Assembly (NCBI GenBank): GCA_030618505.1
Contig: JAUXDF010000073.1
Location: 1 to 10,577 of the forward strand
Reading direction: 5' to 3'
From: Spongiibacteraceae bacterium
GTDB lineage: Bacteria > Pseudomonadota > Gammaproteobacteria > Pseudomonadales > PIVM01
Length of the DNA: 10,577 nucleotides
Positions 1 to 6,280 of the stretch are shown here, piece after piece (the first letter of the stretch is position 1; each line of letters starts with the position of its first letter). The position numbers and the translations under genes were made by a program. The notes beneath the pieces are model-generated. The model saw only the letters and a list, made by a program, of their open reading frames with translations. It ran no database searches and was not told the origin of the DNA.

Positions 1-70
1 CATGGCCAATGCAAATCTTGCGACTTAAAGGCCTTGAAAAGGCCTAGGAGCTAGATTTGCGTTGGCTATG
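1..70. repeat. Long near-perfect palindrome with a nested inner hairpin, downstream of thiD
   Basis: Bases 1-17 pair with 54-70 over 17 positions, with only two departures from Watson-Crick pairing, both G-T wobbles (4 with 67, 10 with 61). Within the enclosed 36 bases a second stem is present: AGGCCTT (29-35), loop GAA, AAGGCCT (39-45). The two wobbles in an otherwise perfect stem suggest that pairing has been maintained in RNA or single-stranded DNA. Read on the minus strand, the inner stem is followed by TTTAAGT, a weak T-rich tail, so it could help end thiD transcription, whose stop codon is 43 bases away. The outer arms are much longer than a terminator needs, so a dispersed palindromic repeat (REP or MITE-like) is an alternative. 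The left arm begins at base 1, so the element may extend out of the window. Confidence 0.65.
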
Positions 71-112
71 ACCGGACTTAATTTTCGAAAGCTACCAGTT
101 TCTGGATGGGCA

Positions 113-904
113 CTAGCTAGATTCACACCAGAAAATACGATTGGGTAGCCAGTTGCCCATACCCAGGCGGCGGCCATGATCAAGCGCCTTCCAGGTGAAG
201 TTCTGCCCCTGTTCAATGGCATCAAGTACACTATCCTGATGGGCCAAATAGGCAGTAATGCTGGCAGATAGGGTATTGCCTGCCCCGACAAAACGATGCG
301 CAATTACTGGCCACTGGTAGGTTTTGGTTTTGCCGGCTTTGGAGAACAAGGAGCTGGATATTTTTTGAGCTTTGTCAGGGGAGCCGGAAACAAACACGTG
401 CTCGCAGCCTTGCTCTATCAAAGCCTGCGCGCAAGCCTGGGCGCTATCCGCCTCGGGAACGATCTGGCGAATTTGCTCGCTGTTGAGTATGGTAATGCGA
501 CTGAGAGGGGAGAGCAGAGTGCGGGTGGCGTCGGCCAGTGAGTTCAAATCATTGCTGCCGACCTGCAATACCGGGTCGAGAATAACCGGCAGGTGGGGAT
601 AGTCAGTCAGAATGGTGTGTACCGCTTCTATATTTTCAACGCTGCCGAGCATGCCAATTTTGATTGCCTGAATACTCATGTCCTCGAGGACGGCGCGTGC
701 TTGCTGGATTAAAATGGGACTGTCGATATCCCAGGCATCTTTGATGGTTTCGGTGTCTCGGGCGGTGACGGCAGCGATAATCGGTGCACAGTGACAGCCA
801 AGGCTGGCAAAGGTTTCTATATCGGCTGATATGCCGCCGCCGCCAGTGGGGTCAAGCCCCGAGAAGCTGATGATGACGGGGGTTTTGGTTTCGATCGAGG
901 CCAT
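113..904 (-). CDS. thiD: ThiD-like hydroxymethylpyrimidine/phosphomethylpyrimidine kinase homologue with altered active site
   Basis: This 263-residue protein has the ribokinase-like fold of ThiD, which phosphorylates HMP and then HMP-phosphate for thiamine synthesis in the cytoplasm. Length is normal for the family. Visible motifs are the N-terminal SGLDPTGGGG (15-24), KIGMLGS (82-88) and LDPVL (109-113). The anion-hole motif, GTGC or GSGC in typical ThiD, reads GAGN here (207-210), so the expected catalytic Cys (Asp in sister kinases) is Asn210. The usual TPN motif reads ILN (139-141). The Glu of the ENT motif that contacts HMP in Salmonella ThiD appears as Arg49 in RDT. The frame is intact over its full length, so this is not an obvious pseudogene. 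It may have an altered substrate or weak activity. It is the last gene of a possible ClC-hemJ-thiD minus-strand run, 59 bases after hemJ. I see no TPP riboswitch in that short gap. Family membership is certain; thiamine function is less so. Confidence 0.8.
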   Translation of the reverse strand: MASIETKTPVIISFSGLDPTGGGGISADIETFASLGCHCAPIIAAVTARDTETIKDAWDIDSPILIQQARAVLEDMSIQAIKIGMLGSVENIEAVHTILTDYPHLPVILDPVLQVGSNDLNSLADATRTLLSPLSRITILNSEQIRQIVPEADSAQACAQALIEQGCEHVFVSGSPDKAQKISSSLFSKAGKTKTYQWPVIAHRFVGAGNTLSASITAYLAHQDSVLDAIEQGQNFTWKALDHGRRLGMGNWLPNRIFWCESS

Positions 905-963
905 AAGACGAGTCCGTTTCGTATCAGGGAATGATCACTTAATCCTAGTCAACGATTAGCTAA

Positions 964-1386
964 TTAGAAAGGCTTAACGATGGCCAGGATAACAACAGCA
1001 AATAGAATTAATACCGGTACCTCGTTAAAGAAACGAAAATACAGGTGGCTGCGCCGATTTTGATCTTCTTTAAACTGTTTAACAATACGTCCACACAAAT
1101 AATGATAGATACACAACAAGACCACCAGGGCAATTTTCAGATGTAGCCAGGCGGCTGTTTGGTAGTAGGGCCAATTTAGACTCATCAGCCATAGTCCCAG
1201 TCCGACAGTGAGGAAGGCAAATGGGGTGATAAAACGATAAAGTTTGCCTTCCATCAGTGTCAGGTGTTGGCGTGTGGCCTCATCTTCGCTCATGGCATGA
1301 TTAACAAATAATCGTGGCAGATAGAAAATACCGGCAAACCAGCAGACCATGAAAATAATGTGGAAGGCTTTGATCCAGAGAAACAT
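964..1386 (-). CDS. hemJ: HemJ, protoporphyrinogen IX oxidase (UPF0093/CopD-like membrane protein)
   Basis: This 140-residue integral membrane protein matches the usual HemJ length (about 140-150). HemJ oxidises protoporphyrinogen IX to protoporphyrin IX in the penultimate step of haem synthesis, in bacteria that often lack HemG and HemY. The protein starts directly with a membrane helix holding His9 (KAFHIIFMVCWFAG, 6-19). Further hydrophobic segments lie at about 53-70, 80-98 and 122-138. His9 and Lys84 (in WLHLKIALV, 80-88) fall where the essential His and Lys of cyanobacterial HemJ are expected, and His95 is a further candidate haem-side residue. The start at the ATG ending at 1386 puts His9 in register with the family; its ribosome site is weak. 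It lies 80 bases after the ClC gene and 59 before thiD, on the same strand. Confidence 0.88.
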   Translation of the reverse strand: MFLWIKAFHIIFMVCWFAGIFYLPRLFVNHAMSEDEATRQHLTLMEGKLYRFITPFAFLTVGLGLWLMSLNWPYYQTAAWLHLKIALVVLLCIYHYLCGRIVKQFKEDQNRRSHLYFRFFNEVPVLILFAVVILAIVKPF

Positions 1387-1466
1387 AGGCGTAAGTGCTC
1401 GTTTGTGGGTTTTTTGGGCGGTATGTTATTGGGTTGTATTCTATCATTGTCCGCTTGTTGGAGACT

Positions 1467-3266
1467 TTATTCGGACGAATGAGGAATGCTGCAATAGTTT
1501 TCAATATCTTGACGAGTGAGAATACCGCAGACAGGAGGCGTGAAGGGAGCGATGCTGCCGCTCATATAGATGGCATCGGTTTTATGGGTGCTCATGGTTT
1601 CCCAGGCTTCTTGCAAAGTGGCTTGAAAGTGTAGCGGACTCACCGGCCGTTGTTTGCCGGGCAAGCCCAGAATATCAATCACCTCAGTGGTGGGTATTGC
1701 CTGGGGCTCGTCTCCCTCTGCCTCGCTTTCTGCACAAAGGTTCGCAAGGTTGATACCGCTGAGTAAAATGGATTGATTGCCCTCATCCATCACCAATATC
1801 CAGCGGTATTGCTGTTTTGCCATATGCAGTAATTGCTCACGGTTAATGCTTCTGGCAGAAATGGCTACATTTTGATTCATAATGCTGGTGACGCCAACCC
1901 GTTGCAGAGCCTGGAAAAGCAGTGAATGTTGCGCCAGTGCGCCCAAATGATGCAATACGGTACGGTGCGCTGAGCGTTGTTTAAAGAGCTGGCTGGCCGT
2001 TAATGTGGCAGCAACGATGGTGAGCATACCCGGCAGAATAATATTGGGATTATTGGTCAGTTCCAATAAGGCCATTAGCGCTGCAAGAGGGGCGTTCAGT
2101 ACCGCCCCCATCATTGCTCCCATACCTAACATTACATAGAGGCTGTGGGATGAGGCTTGCTCGGGCATCCATATTTGTCCGATGATGCCGGCAGCGCCGC
2201 CGATACAAGCGCCGATTAGCAGGCTGGGACCAATAAGCCCGATGGGCATGCCAAGGCCACAGCTGATGGCGGTGGCGACAATTTTGGCCAGAGCGATAAA
2301 TACCAGTGCGCTGAAGCCGATTTGCCCCAGCAGGGATTGTTCCAGAGTATCGTAGCCAATGCCCATAATTTCAGGCACCCAAAAAGCGAGGCAGCCGGTC
2401 ACGGTGCCGGCCAGGAGCATTCGCAACCAGAAAGCCATTTCACTAAGACGTAAAGATTGAGACATTATCCAGGTGAAAGAGGCGCTGGCTGCGCCAATAA
2501 TACAGCCGAGAAGAATCAGGTAGGGTAGCTCTAGCAAACTATGCAGATTAATTGCCGGCACCATAAATGCGGGTTCTGTTCCGTAGACTAGCCGGGTAAC
2601 CACGGCGCCGGCGACGGAGGCGAGAATAATGGGGGTAAAGCCTGCGATGGTGTATTCCATCATGACTACTTCCATCGCAAAAATAACGCCGGCGATGGGT
2701 GTGTTAAATGAGGCTGAAATGGCCGCTGCAGTGCCACAGCCTACCAGCACCCGAATACTGTTATTGGGCAGTCGCCAATACTGGCCAAGCAAACTACTGG
2801 CGGCGGCGCCGAGATGAACGGCGGGGCCCTCGCGCCCGGCTGACTGTCCGCTGATAATGGCAAAACTGCCGGCAAAAAACTGCACTACAGCATTTTTAAG
2901 CGGCAGGTGGCCGTGATTTACATTGAGCCGTTCTATAACGTGAAAAACACCGACACGGGGCGCCTGTTTAAAAATTACTTGAATGACAAGGCCAAGCAGC
3001 AGGGCGCCAGCGATCGGCATTAAAAAATGTAGATTGCTGCCCAGTGCTTCAAAATTTTCCGAGTTTTGTCCGGGCAATATATGGGTGAGGGGCCATTCAA
3101 TCAGAAAGCGAAAGGCCAGTATCACGGTGCCGGTTAGTAGGCCGGCACAAATGCCGAGTATAGAAAGTGCTAAGAGCGCGTCTTCAGCCGCCAGGCGTTG
3201 TCGAAAATGGCGGATGCGATGATGCAGTGCACGCTGTAGCCATTTGTCGGTTTTTTGCTCATCCAT
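1467..3266 (-). CDS. ClC-family chloride channel/transporter with C-terminal CBS domain pair
   Basis: This 599-residue protein has a ClC membrane domain (about 30-430) and a cytoplasmic CBS pair (about 455-590), which in this superfamily often binds adenine nucleotides. The external gate motif GREGP (144-148) keeps its glutamate, Glu146. The motif after FNTPIAG (187-193) reads FAMEV, placing Val200 where the antiporter ClC-ec1 has its internal proton glutamate (Glu203); eukaryotic ClC channels also have Val there. The GSGIP anion-site motif is replaced by RVGVFHV (104-110). The tyrosine of the C-terminal site (Tyr445 in ClC-ec1) aligns with Pro407 in ELTNNPNIILP (402-412). GxFxP reads GLIGP (343-347). 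Passive anion conduction is therefore as likely as H+/Cl- exchange, and the anion carried cannot be read from sequence. The gene is divergent from argC and heads the hemJ-thiD run. The ATG at 3264-3266 gives a normal short cytoplasmic N terminus. Confidence 0.9.
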   Translation of the reverse strand: MDEQKTDKWLQRALHHRIRHFRQRLAAEDALLALSILGICAGLLTGTVILAFRFLIEWPLTHILPGQNSENFEALGSNLHFLMPIAGALLLGLVIQVIFKQAPRVGVFHVIERLNVNHGHLPLKNAVVQFFAGSFAIISGQSAGREGPAVHLGAAASSLLGQYWRLPNNSIRVLVGCGTAAAISASFNTPIAGVIFAMEVVMMEYTIAGFTPIILASVAGAVVTRLVYGTEPAFMVPAINLHSLLELPYLILLGCIIGAASASFTWIMSQSLRLSEMAFWLRMLLAGTVTGCLAFWVPEIMGIGYDTLEQSLLGQIGFSALVFIALAKIVATAISCGLGMPIGLIGPSLLIGACIGGAAGIIGQIWMPEQASSHSLYVMLGMGAMMGAVLNAPLAALMALLELTNNPNIILPGMLTIVAATLTASQLFKQRSAHRTVLHHLGALAQHSLLFQALQRVGVTSIMNQNVAISARSINREQLLHMAKQQYRWILVMDEGNQSILLSGINLANLCAESEAEGDEPQAIPTTEVIDILGLPGKQRPVSPLHFQATLQEAWETMSTHKTDAIYMSGSIAPFTPPVCGILTRQDIENYCSIPHSSE

Positions 3267-3376
3267 AGGGTTACGCTGATGGTTTATGGTGATCGTTGTG
3301 GTCGATGTTTGGGCAAAATCGTCTTATTTGTTGGTTATTTCTATTGAAGTGCTTTAGCTTTCAAAGAGCAGCTTTT

Positions 3377-3382
3377 ATTATA
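3377..3382 (-). promoter_or_regulatory. Candidate -10 box for the ClC gene
   Basis: On the minus strand these bases read TATAAT, in an AT-rich stretch of the 191-base divergent region (3267-3457). A start near 3370 would give a leader of about 104 bases. I find no good -35 hexamer at 16-18 bases, so this is a weak call. Confidence 0.3.
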
Positions 3383-3429
3383 AGGCTAGATGGGGCAACA
3401 TCCAGCAAACAAATGATTAAATTGAAATT

Positions 3430-3435
3430 TATAAT
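3430..3435 (+). promoter_or_regulatory. Candidate -10 box for the argC operon
   Basis: This is an exact TATAAT on the plus strand. A start near 3442 would place transcription just ahead of the GAGG ribosome site (3447-3450) and the GTG start at 3458, giving a very short leader. The region 16-18 bases upstream (AAACAA) is not a recognisable -35 box, so an activator or another promoter is possible. I found no convincing arginine operator. Confidence 0.35.
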
Positions 3436-3457
3436 GATCGGTAGTTGAGGTAGCAGT

Positions 3458-4510
3458 GTGAAAAATGGTAGCGTAATAAAAGTGGGCATCGTCGGCGGAA
3501 CGGGATACACCGGTGTGGAGCTGCTGCGCTCACTGGCAAAACATCCACAGGTTGAGCTCAGCGTGATTACCTCCCGCGCAGAAGAGGGCGTGAAGGTTGC
3601 TGATCTTTATCCCAGTTTGCGCGGCCATATTGATCTGGCTTTTACGGTGCCGGATGTAAAGGTGCTAGGGTATTGTGATTTGGTTTTCTTCGCCACCCCC
3701 CATGCGGTGGCAATGAATATGATGGTTGAATTGCTAGCGCAGGGTGTGCGAGTGGTGGATCTTTCCGCTGATTTTAGAATCAAGGATGCGCAGCTGTGGT
3801 CCGATTGGTACTCTGTGCCGCATGTTTGTCCCGAACTCCTGGCTGATGCTGTTTATGGTTTGCCTGAAGTGAACCGCGATAAGATAAAGAGCGCCAGGCT
3901 GGTGGCAGCTCCGGGTTGTTATCCGACAGCGGTGCAGCTGGGGTTTATGCCCTTGCTGGAAAATGCGCTGGTGGATAATGCGAGCCTGATTGCCAATGCG
4001 GCGTCCGGTGCCAGTGGTGCAGGACGTCAAGCCAATATCGATACGCTTTTTTCTGAGGTCAGTGATAGTTATAAAGCCTATGCGGCAGCCGGCCATCGTC
4101 ATCTGCCGGAGATAGAGCAGGGTTTATCATTGGCGGCAGGGCAGCCGGTTGCGCTGACCTTTGTGCCTCACCTGTTGCCGATGACACGAGGAATTCATGC
4201 CACGCTATACGCTTCTATGAAAACAGATATGTCGCTGGATGAGTTGCAGAGGCTGTTTGAGGCGCGCTATCAGGAAGAGCCTTTTGTGGATGTGCTGCCC
4301 AGTGGCAGTCATCCTCAGACGCGTTCGGTAAAGGCATCCAACATCTGTCGTATCGCCGTGCACAAACCACAGGATAGAAATACCGTGGTGATTTTGTCGG
4401 TGATTGATAATTTGGTGAAGGGTGCATCGGGGCAGGCAATTCAAAATATGAATATTATGTTTGGTTTTGATGAATCGGCTGGGATTGATCATATCGCCCT
4501 TATGCCTTAG
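3458..4510 (+). CDS. argC: N-acetyl-gamma-glutamyl-phosphate reductase
   Basis: ArgC reduces N-acetyl-glutamyl phosphate to N-acetylglutamate semialdehyde with NADPH, the third step of arginine synthesis in the cytoplasm. At 350 residues it has the usual length. Visible are the N-terminal Rossmann motif GGTGYTG (13-19), the catalytic cysteine Cys154 in APGCYPT (151-157), the SGASGAGR loop (183-190), the histidine pair of AGHRHLPEI (211-219) and VPHLLPMTRGI (236-246). All expected catalytic residues are present. The start is GTG at 3458, with GAGG at 3447-3450 at a good distance, and it brings the Rossmann motif close to the N terminus as in homologues. It is the first gene of a plus-strand run with the DUF6776-like gene and the bactofilin. 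The operon mixes an arginine gene with envelope genes, which looks like conserved neighbourhood rather than shared pathway. Confidence 0.96.
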   Translation: MKNGSVIKVGIVGGTGYTGVELLRSLAKHPQVELSVITSRAEEGVKVADLYPSLRGHIDLAFTVPDVKVLGYCDLVFFATPHAVAMNMMVELLAQGVRVVDLSADFRIKDAQLWSDWYSVPHVCPELLADAVYGLPEVNRDKIKSARLVAAPGCYPTAVQLGFMPLLENALVDNASLIANAASGASGAGRQANIDTLFSEVSDSYKAYAAAGHRHLPEIEQGLSLAAGQPVALTFVPHLLPMTRGIHATLYASMKTDMSLDELQRLFEARYQEEPFVDVLPSGSHPQTRSVKASNICRIAVHKPQDRNTVVILSVIDNLVKGASGQAIQNMNIMFGFDESAGIDHIALMP

Positions 4511-4529
4511 CAGGAAGCAGACAGATATC

Positions 4530-5264
4530 GTGGTTAATAAAAAGAATTCAGATGAGCGCCTGATAGTTGTTACCCGCCGACCGGGGCAGCGGCGCAAACT
4601 CATTGTTGCCGCAGCGCTGGTTTTGCTGTTTATTGCGATGCTGTTTTATTACATCGGGTTTGTAGCCTCCCTGCGGATACAGGGAGAGGCGAGAGAGCAA
4701 AATTTGATTTTGCGGCAGGAACTGTCAGAGTTAAAGCTGTCTTATTCCGAGTCGCGCAGGGAGGCGGCCCAAGCTCAGGTTGCCTCGCGAATCGATAAAA
4801 AAGCAACGGAGCAGGTACGCCAACTGATTCTGGAGCTGGAGCAACAGCTCTCGGAGCAGAAGGAAGAGATAACCTTTTATAAAGGACTAATGGCTCCCTC
4901 GGAAAAAGAGAAAGGCCTTGGTATACGCAGCTGGGAGCTGGAGTATAGTGGTGATGGACGCTACGAATATAGACTGACTGTTCAACAATTAGCCGCTGTT
5001 CATCGTCTTGTTAAAGGGTATGTGTCGATTAATGTTGTCGGTATGCAAAATGGTGAGCAGCAAGTGCATTCTTTGCGGAATCTGTCACAGCAAGTCAAGG
5101 ATGAGAAAATTAAGCTACGCTTTAAGTACTTTCAAATGCTCAGTGGTGAATTTAATTTGCCAGCTGGGTTTAAAGCGCAGCGTGTAGACATAGTTGCTCA
5201 CTCTTCGGGAAAGAAACCGCAGACTGTTGAGCGTAGTTTCGATTGGCTTGTTCAGGAGAATTAA
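4530..5264 (+). CDS. DUF6776-like single-pass membrane protein with coiled coil
   Basis: I choose the GTG at 4530, with AGGAAG at 4512-4517 as its ribosome site, giving 244 residues and a gap of 19 bases after argC. An upstream ATG at 4461 in the same frame would overlap argC by 50 bases and add 23 residues, so I consider it unlikely. The N terminus is short and basic (RRPGQRRK, 16-23), followed by one hydrophobic helix (about 24-47). Next is a long charged helix rich in Gln, Glu and Lys (about 50-118), probably a coiled coil, then a beta-rich C-terminal domain (about 125-244). The positive-inside rule predicts that most of the protein lies in the periplasm. From its layout and its place between argC and a bactofilin gene it resembles the gammaproteobacterial DUF6776 family. 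The function is unknown. A role as a membrane partner for the bactofilin is only an inference from the 4-base gap. Confidence 0.85.
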   Translation: MVNKKNSDERLIVVTRRPGQRRKLIVAAALVLLFIAMLFYYIGFVASLRIQGEAREQNLILRQELSELKLSYSESRREAAQAQVASRIDKKATEQVRQLILELEQQLSEQKEEITFYKGLMAPSEKEKGLGIRSWELEYSGDGRYEYRLTVQQLAAVHRLVKGYVSINVVGMQNGEQQVHSLRNLSQQVKDEKIKLRFKYFQMLSGEFNLPAGFKAQRVDIVAHSSGKKPQTVERSFDWLVQEN

Positions 5265-5268
5265 CCCC

Positions 5269-5724
5269 ATGTTTGGGAAGGAAAAAACGACAATGGCATT
5301 TAACGGTACTAGCAACGCGACAACCTTGATTGCTAAGGGCACGGAGATAGTCGGTGATATCAAATTCAGTGGCAATCTGGAAATTGAAGGGAAGGTTCGA
5401 GGTGGAATTATTGCAGCCGGAGGTGGTGATGCTTCGGTGCGAGTGCTGGAGAACGGTGAGGTTGAAGGTGATATCAAAGTACCCTCAGTGATTATTAATG
5501 GTGTGGTTAAAGGTGATGTTTTCTCCAGTAACCACATTGAGTTGGCGGCTAAAGCAAAGGTGGAAGGCGATGCCCATTACAATCTGATTGAAATGGTAAA
5601 GGGCGCTCAGGTTAACGGTAATCTGGTTTACAATGGCGGTAATTCTGTTAAAGCAGAGCAGGGTAAGATGGCCAAAAGTGACAAGTCTGTAGAAAAAGCG
5701 GGTATTGCTACAGCTAATAGTTGA
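5269..5724 (+). CDS. Bactofilin (polymer-forming cytoskeletal protein)
   Basis: This 151-residue protein is a bactofilin (DUF583), a nucleotide-independent filament former that lines the inner membrane and localises envelope enzymes. The core (about 18-120) is a right-handed beta-helix built from short repeats rich in Gly, Val and Ile, with recurring units such as GTEIVGDIKFSGNLEIEGKV, NGEVEGDIKV, NGVVKGDVF, KAKVEGDAHY and GAQVNGNLVY. A short N-terminal tail (MFGKEKTTMAF) may act in membrane association, and the Lys/Ser-rich C-terminal tail is probably disordered, both typical. The ATG at 5269 follows CAGGAGAA (5253-5260) and lies 4 bases after the DUF6776-like stop, so the two are probably translationally coupled. 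A longer reading from 5194 would overlap the upstream gene and is rejected. In other bacteria bactofilins work with M23 endopeptidases, and one lies 1.7 kb away here. Confidence 0.92.
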   Translation: MFGKEKTTMAFNGTSNATTLIAKGTEIVGDIKFSGNLEIEGKVRGGIIAAGGGDASVRVLENGEVEGDIKVPSVIINGVVKGDVFSSNHIELAAKAKVEGDAHYNLIEMVKGAQVNGNLVYNGGNSVKAEQGKMAKSDKSVEKAGIATANS

Positions 5725-5750
5725 CTGAAATGCTTGGGTTTATGCATAAT
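5721..5750 (+). promoter_or_regulatory. Candidate promoter for erpA
   Basis: TTGACT (5721-5726) and CATAAT (5745-5750) are separated by 18 bases, a fair sigma-70 match. It would start transcription near 5757 and give erpA a leader of about 88 bases. The -10 box lies in the loop of the hairpin at 5734-5758. I could not recognise an IscR site. A single promoter guess in AT-rich DNA has a real chance of being accidental. Confidence 0.35.
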
Positions 5751-5758
5751 AAGCCCAA
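5734..5758 (+). terminator. Hairpin after bactofilin, possible weak terminator
   Basis: TTGGGTTT (5734-5741) pairs with AAGCCCAA (5751-5758) through eight positions including one G-T wobble, with a nine-base loop. A T run (TTGTTTTTAG) comes only about nine bases later, so this is at best a weak intrinsic terminator for the argC operon. It is ten bases after the bactofilin stop, the usual place for one. Confidence 0.4.
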
Positions 5759-5844
5759 TCCTGTGTTGTTTTTAGCTTATATGTTTGGGATGGTGAGCCA
5801 GAAATGACACGGCCGCGTAGTTGTATTTGTTGAGAGGTAGTTTC

Positions 5845-6198
5845 ATGTCTTTGGCCGATTCCTTTGAAGTGGCTCCGATGTACCTGACGGAGAGTGCCGC
5901 CCTAAAAGTGAAAAGTCTGATTGAGGAGGAGGGAAACGACGATCTCAAGCTCAGGGTTTTTGTTACCGGTGGTGGTTGTTCCGGCTTCCAGTATGGCTTT
6001 ACCTTTGATGAGATTGCTGCTGATGATGATACCACGGTGGAAAAGTCTGGTATCAAAATGGTTGTTGATCCCATGAGTTATCAGTATCTGGAGGGGTCAA
6101 CGGTTGATTATAGCGAGGGCCTGGAAGGCTCTAAATTCAGTGTTAGTAATCCCAACGCTTCTACAACCTGTGGTTGTGGCTCTTCATTCTCGGTGTAG
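5845..6198 (+). CDS. erpA: ErpA, A-type iron-sulfur cluster insertion protein
   Basis: ErpA carries Fe-S clusters from the assembly scaffold to target enzymes, in E. coli including IspG and IspH of isoprenoid synthesis. The protein has 117 residues, close to the 114 of E. coli ErpA. The three cluster-binding cysteines of A-type carriers are all present: Cys45 in GGGCSGFQYGF (42-52), and Cys109 and Cys111 in the C-terminal TTCGCGSSFSV (107-117). The motif DPMSYQYLEGSTVDY (75-89) is typical of ErpA rather than IscA or SufA. The ATG at 5845 is preceded by GAGAGG (5832-5837) at ideal spacing; a TTG at 5821 in frame would add eight residues and is less likely. The gene is monocistronic or read weakly from the bactofilin operon 120 bases upstream, and it converges on anmK. 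Confidence 0.96.
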   Translation: MSLADSFEVAPMYLTESAALKVKSLIEEEGNDDLKLRVFVTGGGCSGFQYGFTFDEIAADDDTTVEKSGIKMVVDPMSYQYLEGSTVDYSEGLEGSKFSVSNPNASTTCGCGSSFSV

Positions 6199-6211
6199 CA
6201 GTATCTGATTA

Positions 6212-6249
6212 GCGCCTATTTTCTTATTGGGCGCCTTCCTTTTTCTTCC
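6212..6249. terminator. Intrinsic terminator between convergent erpA and anmK
   Basis: GCGCC (6212-6216) pairs with GGCGC (6230-6234), extended by a T-G and an A-T pair, and is followed on the plus strand by CTTCCTTTTTCTTCC (6235-6249). This fits an intrinsic terminator for erpA, starting 13 bases after its stop. On the minus strand the tail is AATAGGCG-like and poorly U-rich, so termination of anmK from the other side is less clear. Confidence 0.7.
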
Positions 6250-6280
6250 CATTTTACTGTTTTACTTTTATCTCATTGAT

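Noticed and set aside
1..70. Integron attC recombination site
   Set aside because: Length and nested stems resemble attC, but the outer arms give GTTGGCT and AGCCAAC, which fail the GTTRRRY and RYYYAAC core pattern at one position each. No integrase or cassette is in the window.
296..602. Plus-strand reading frames of 76-81 codons opposite thiD
   Set aside because: They lie wholly inside the conserved thiD frame, have no ribosome site and no recognisable protein features.
905..963. TPP riboswitch ahead of thiD
   Set aside because: The gap after hemJ is only 59 bases and shows none of the conserved TPP aptamer sequence.
3267..3457. Arginine repressor box ahead of argC
   Set aside because: No pair of ARG-box half-sites with proper spacing could be recognised by eye.
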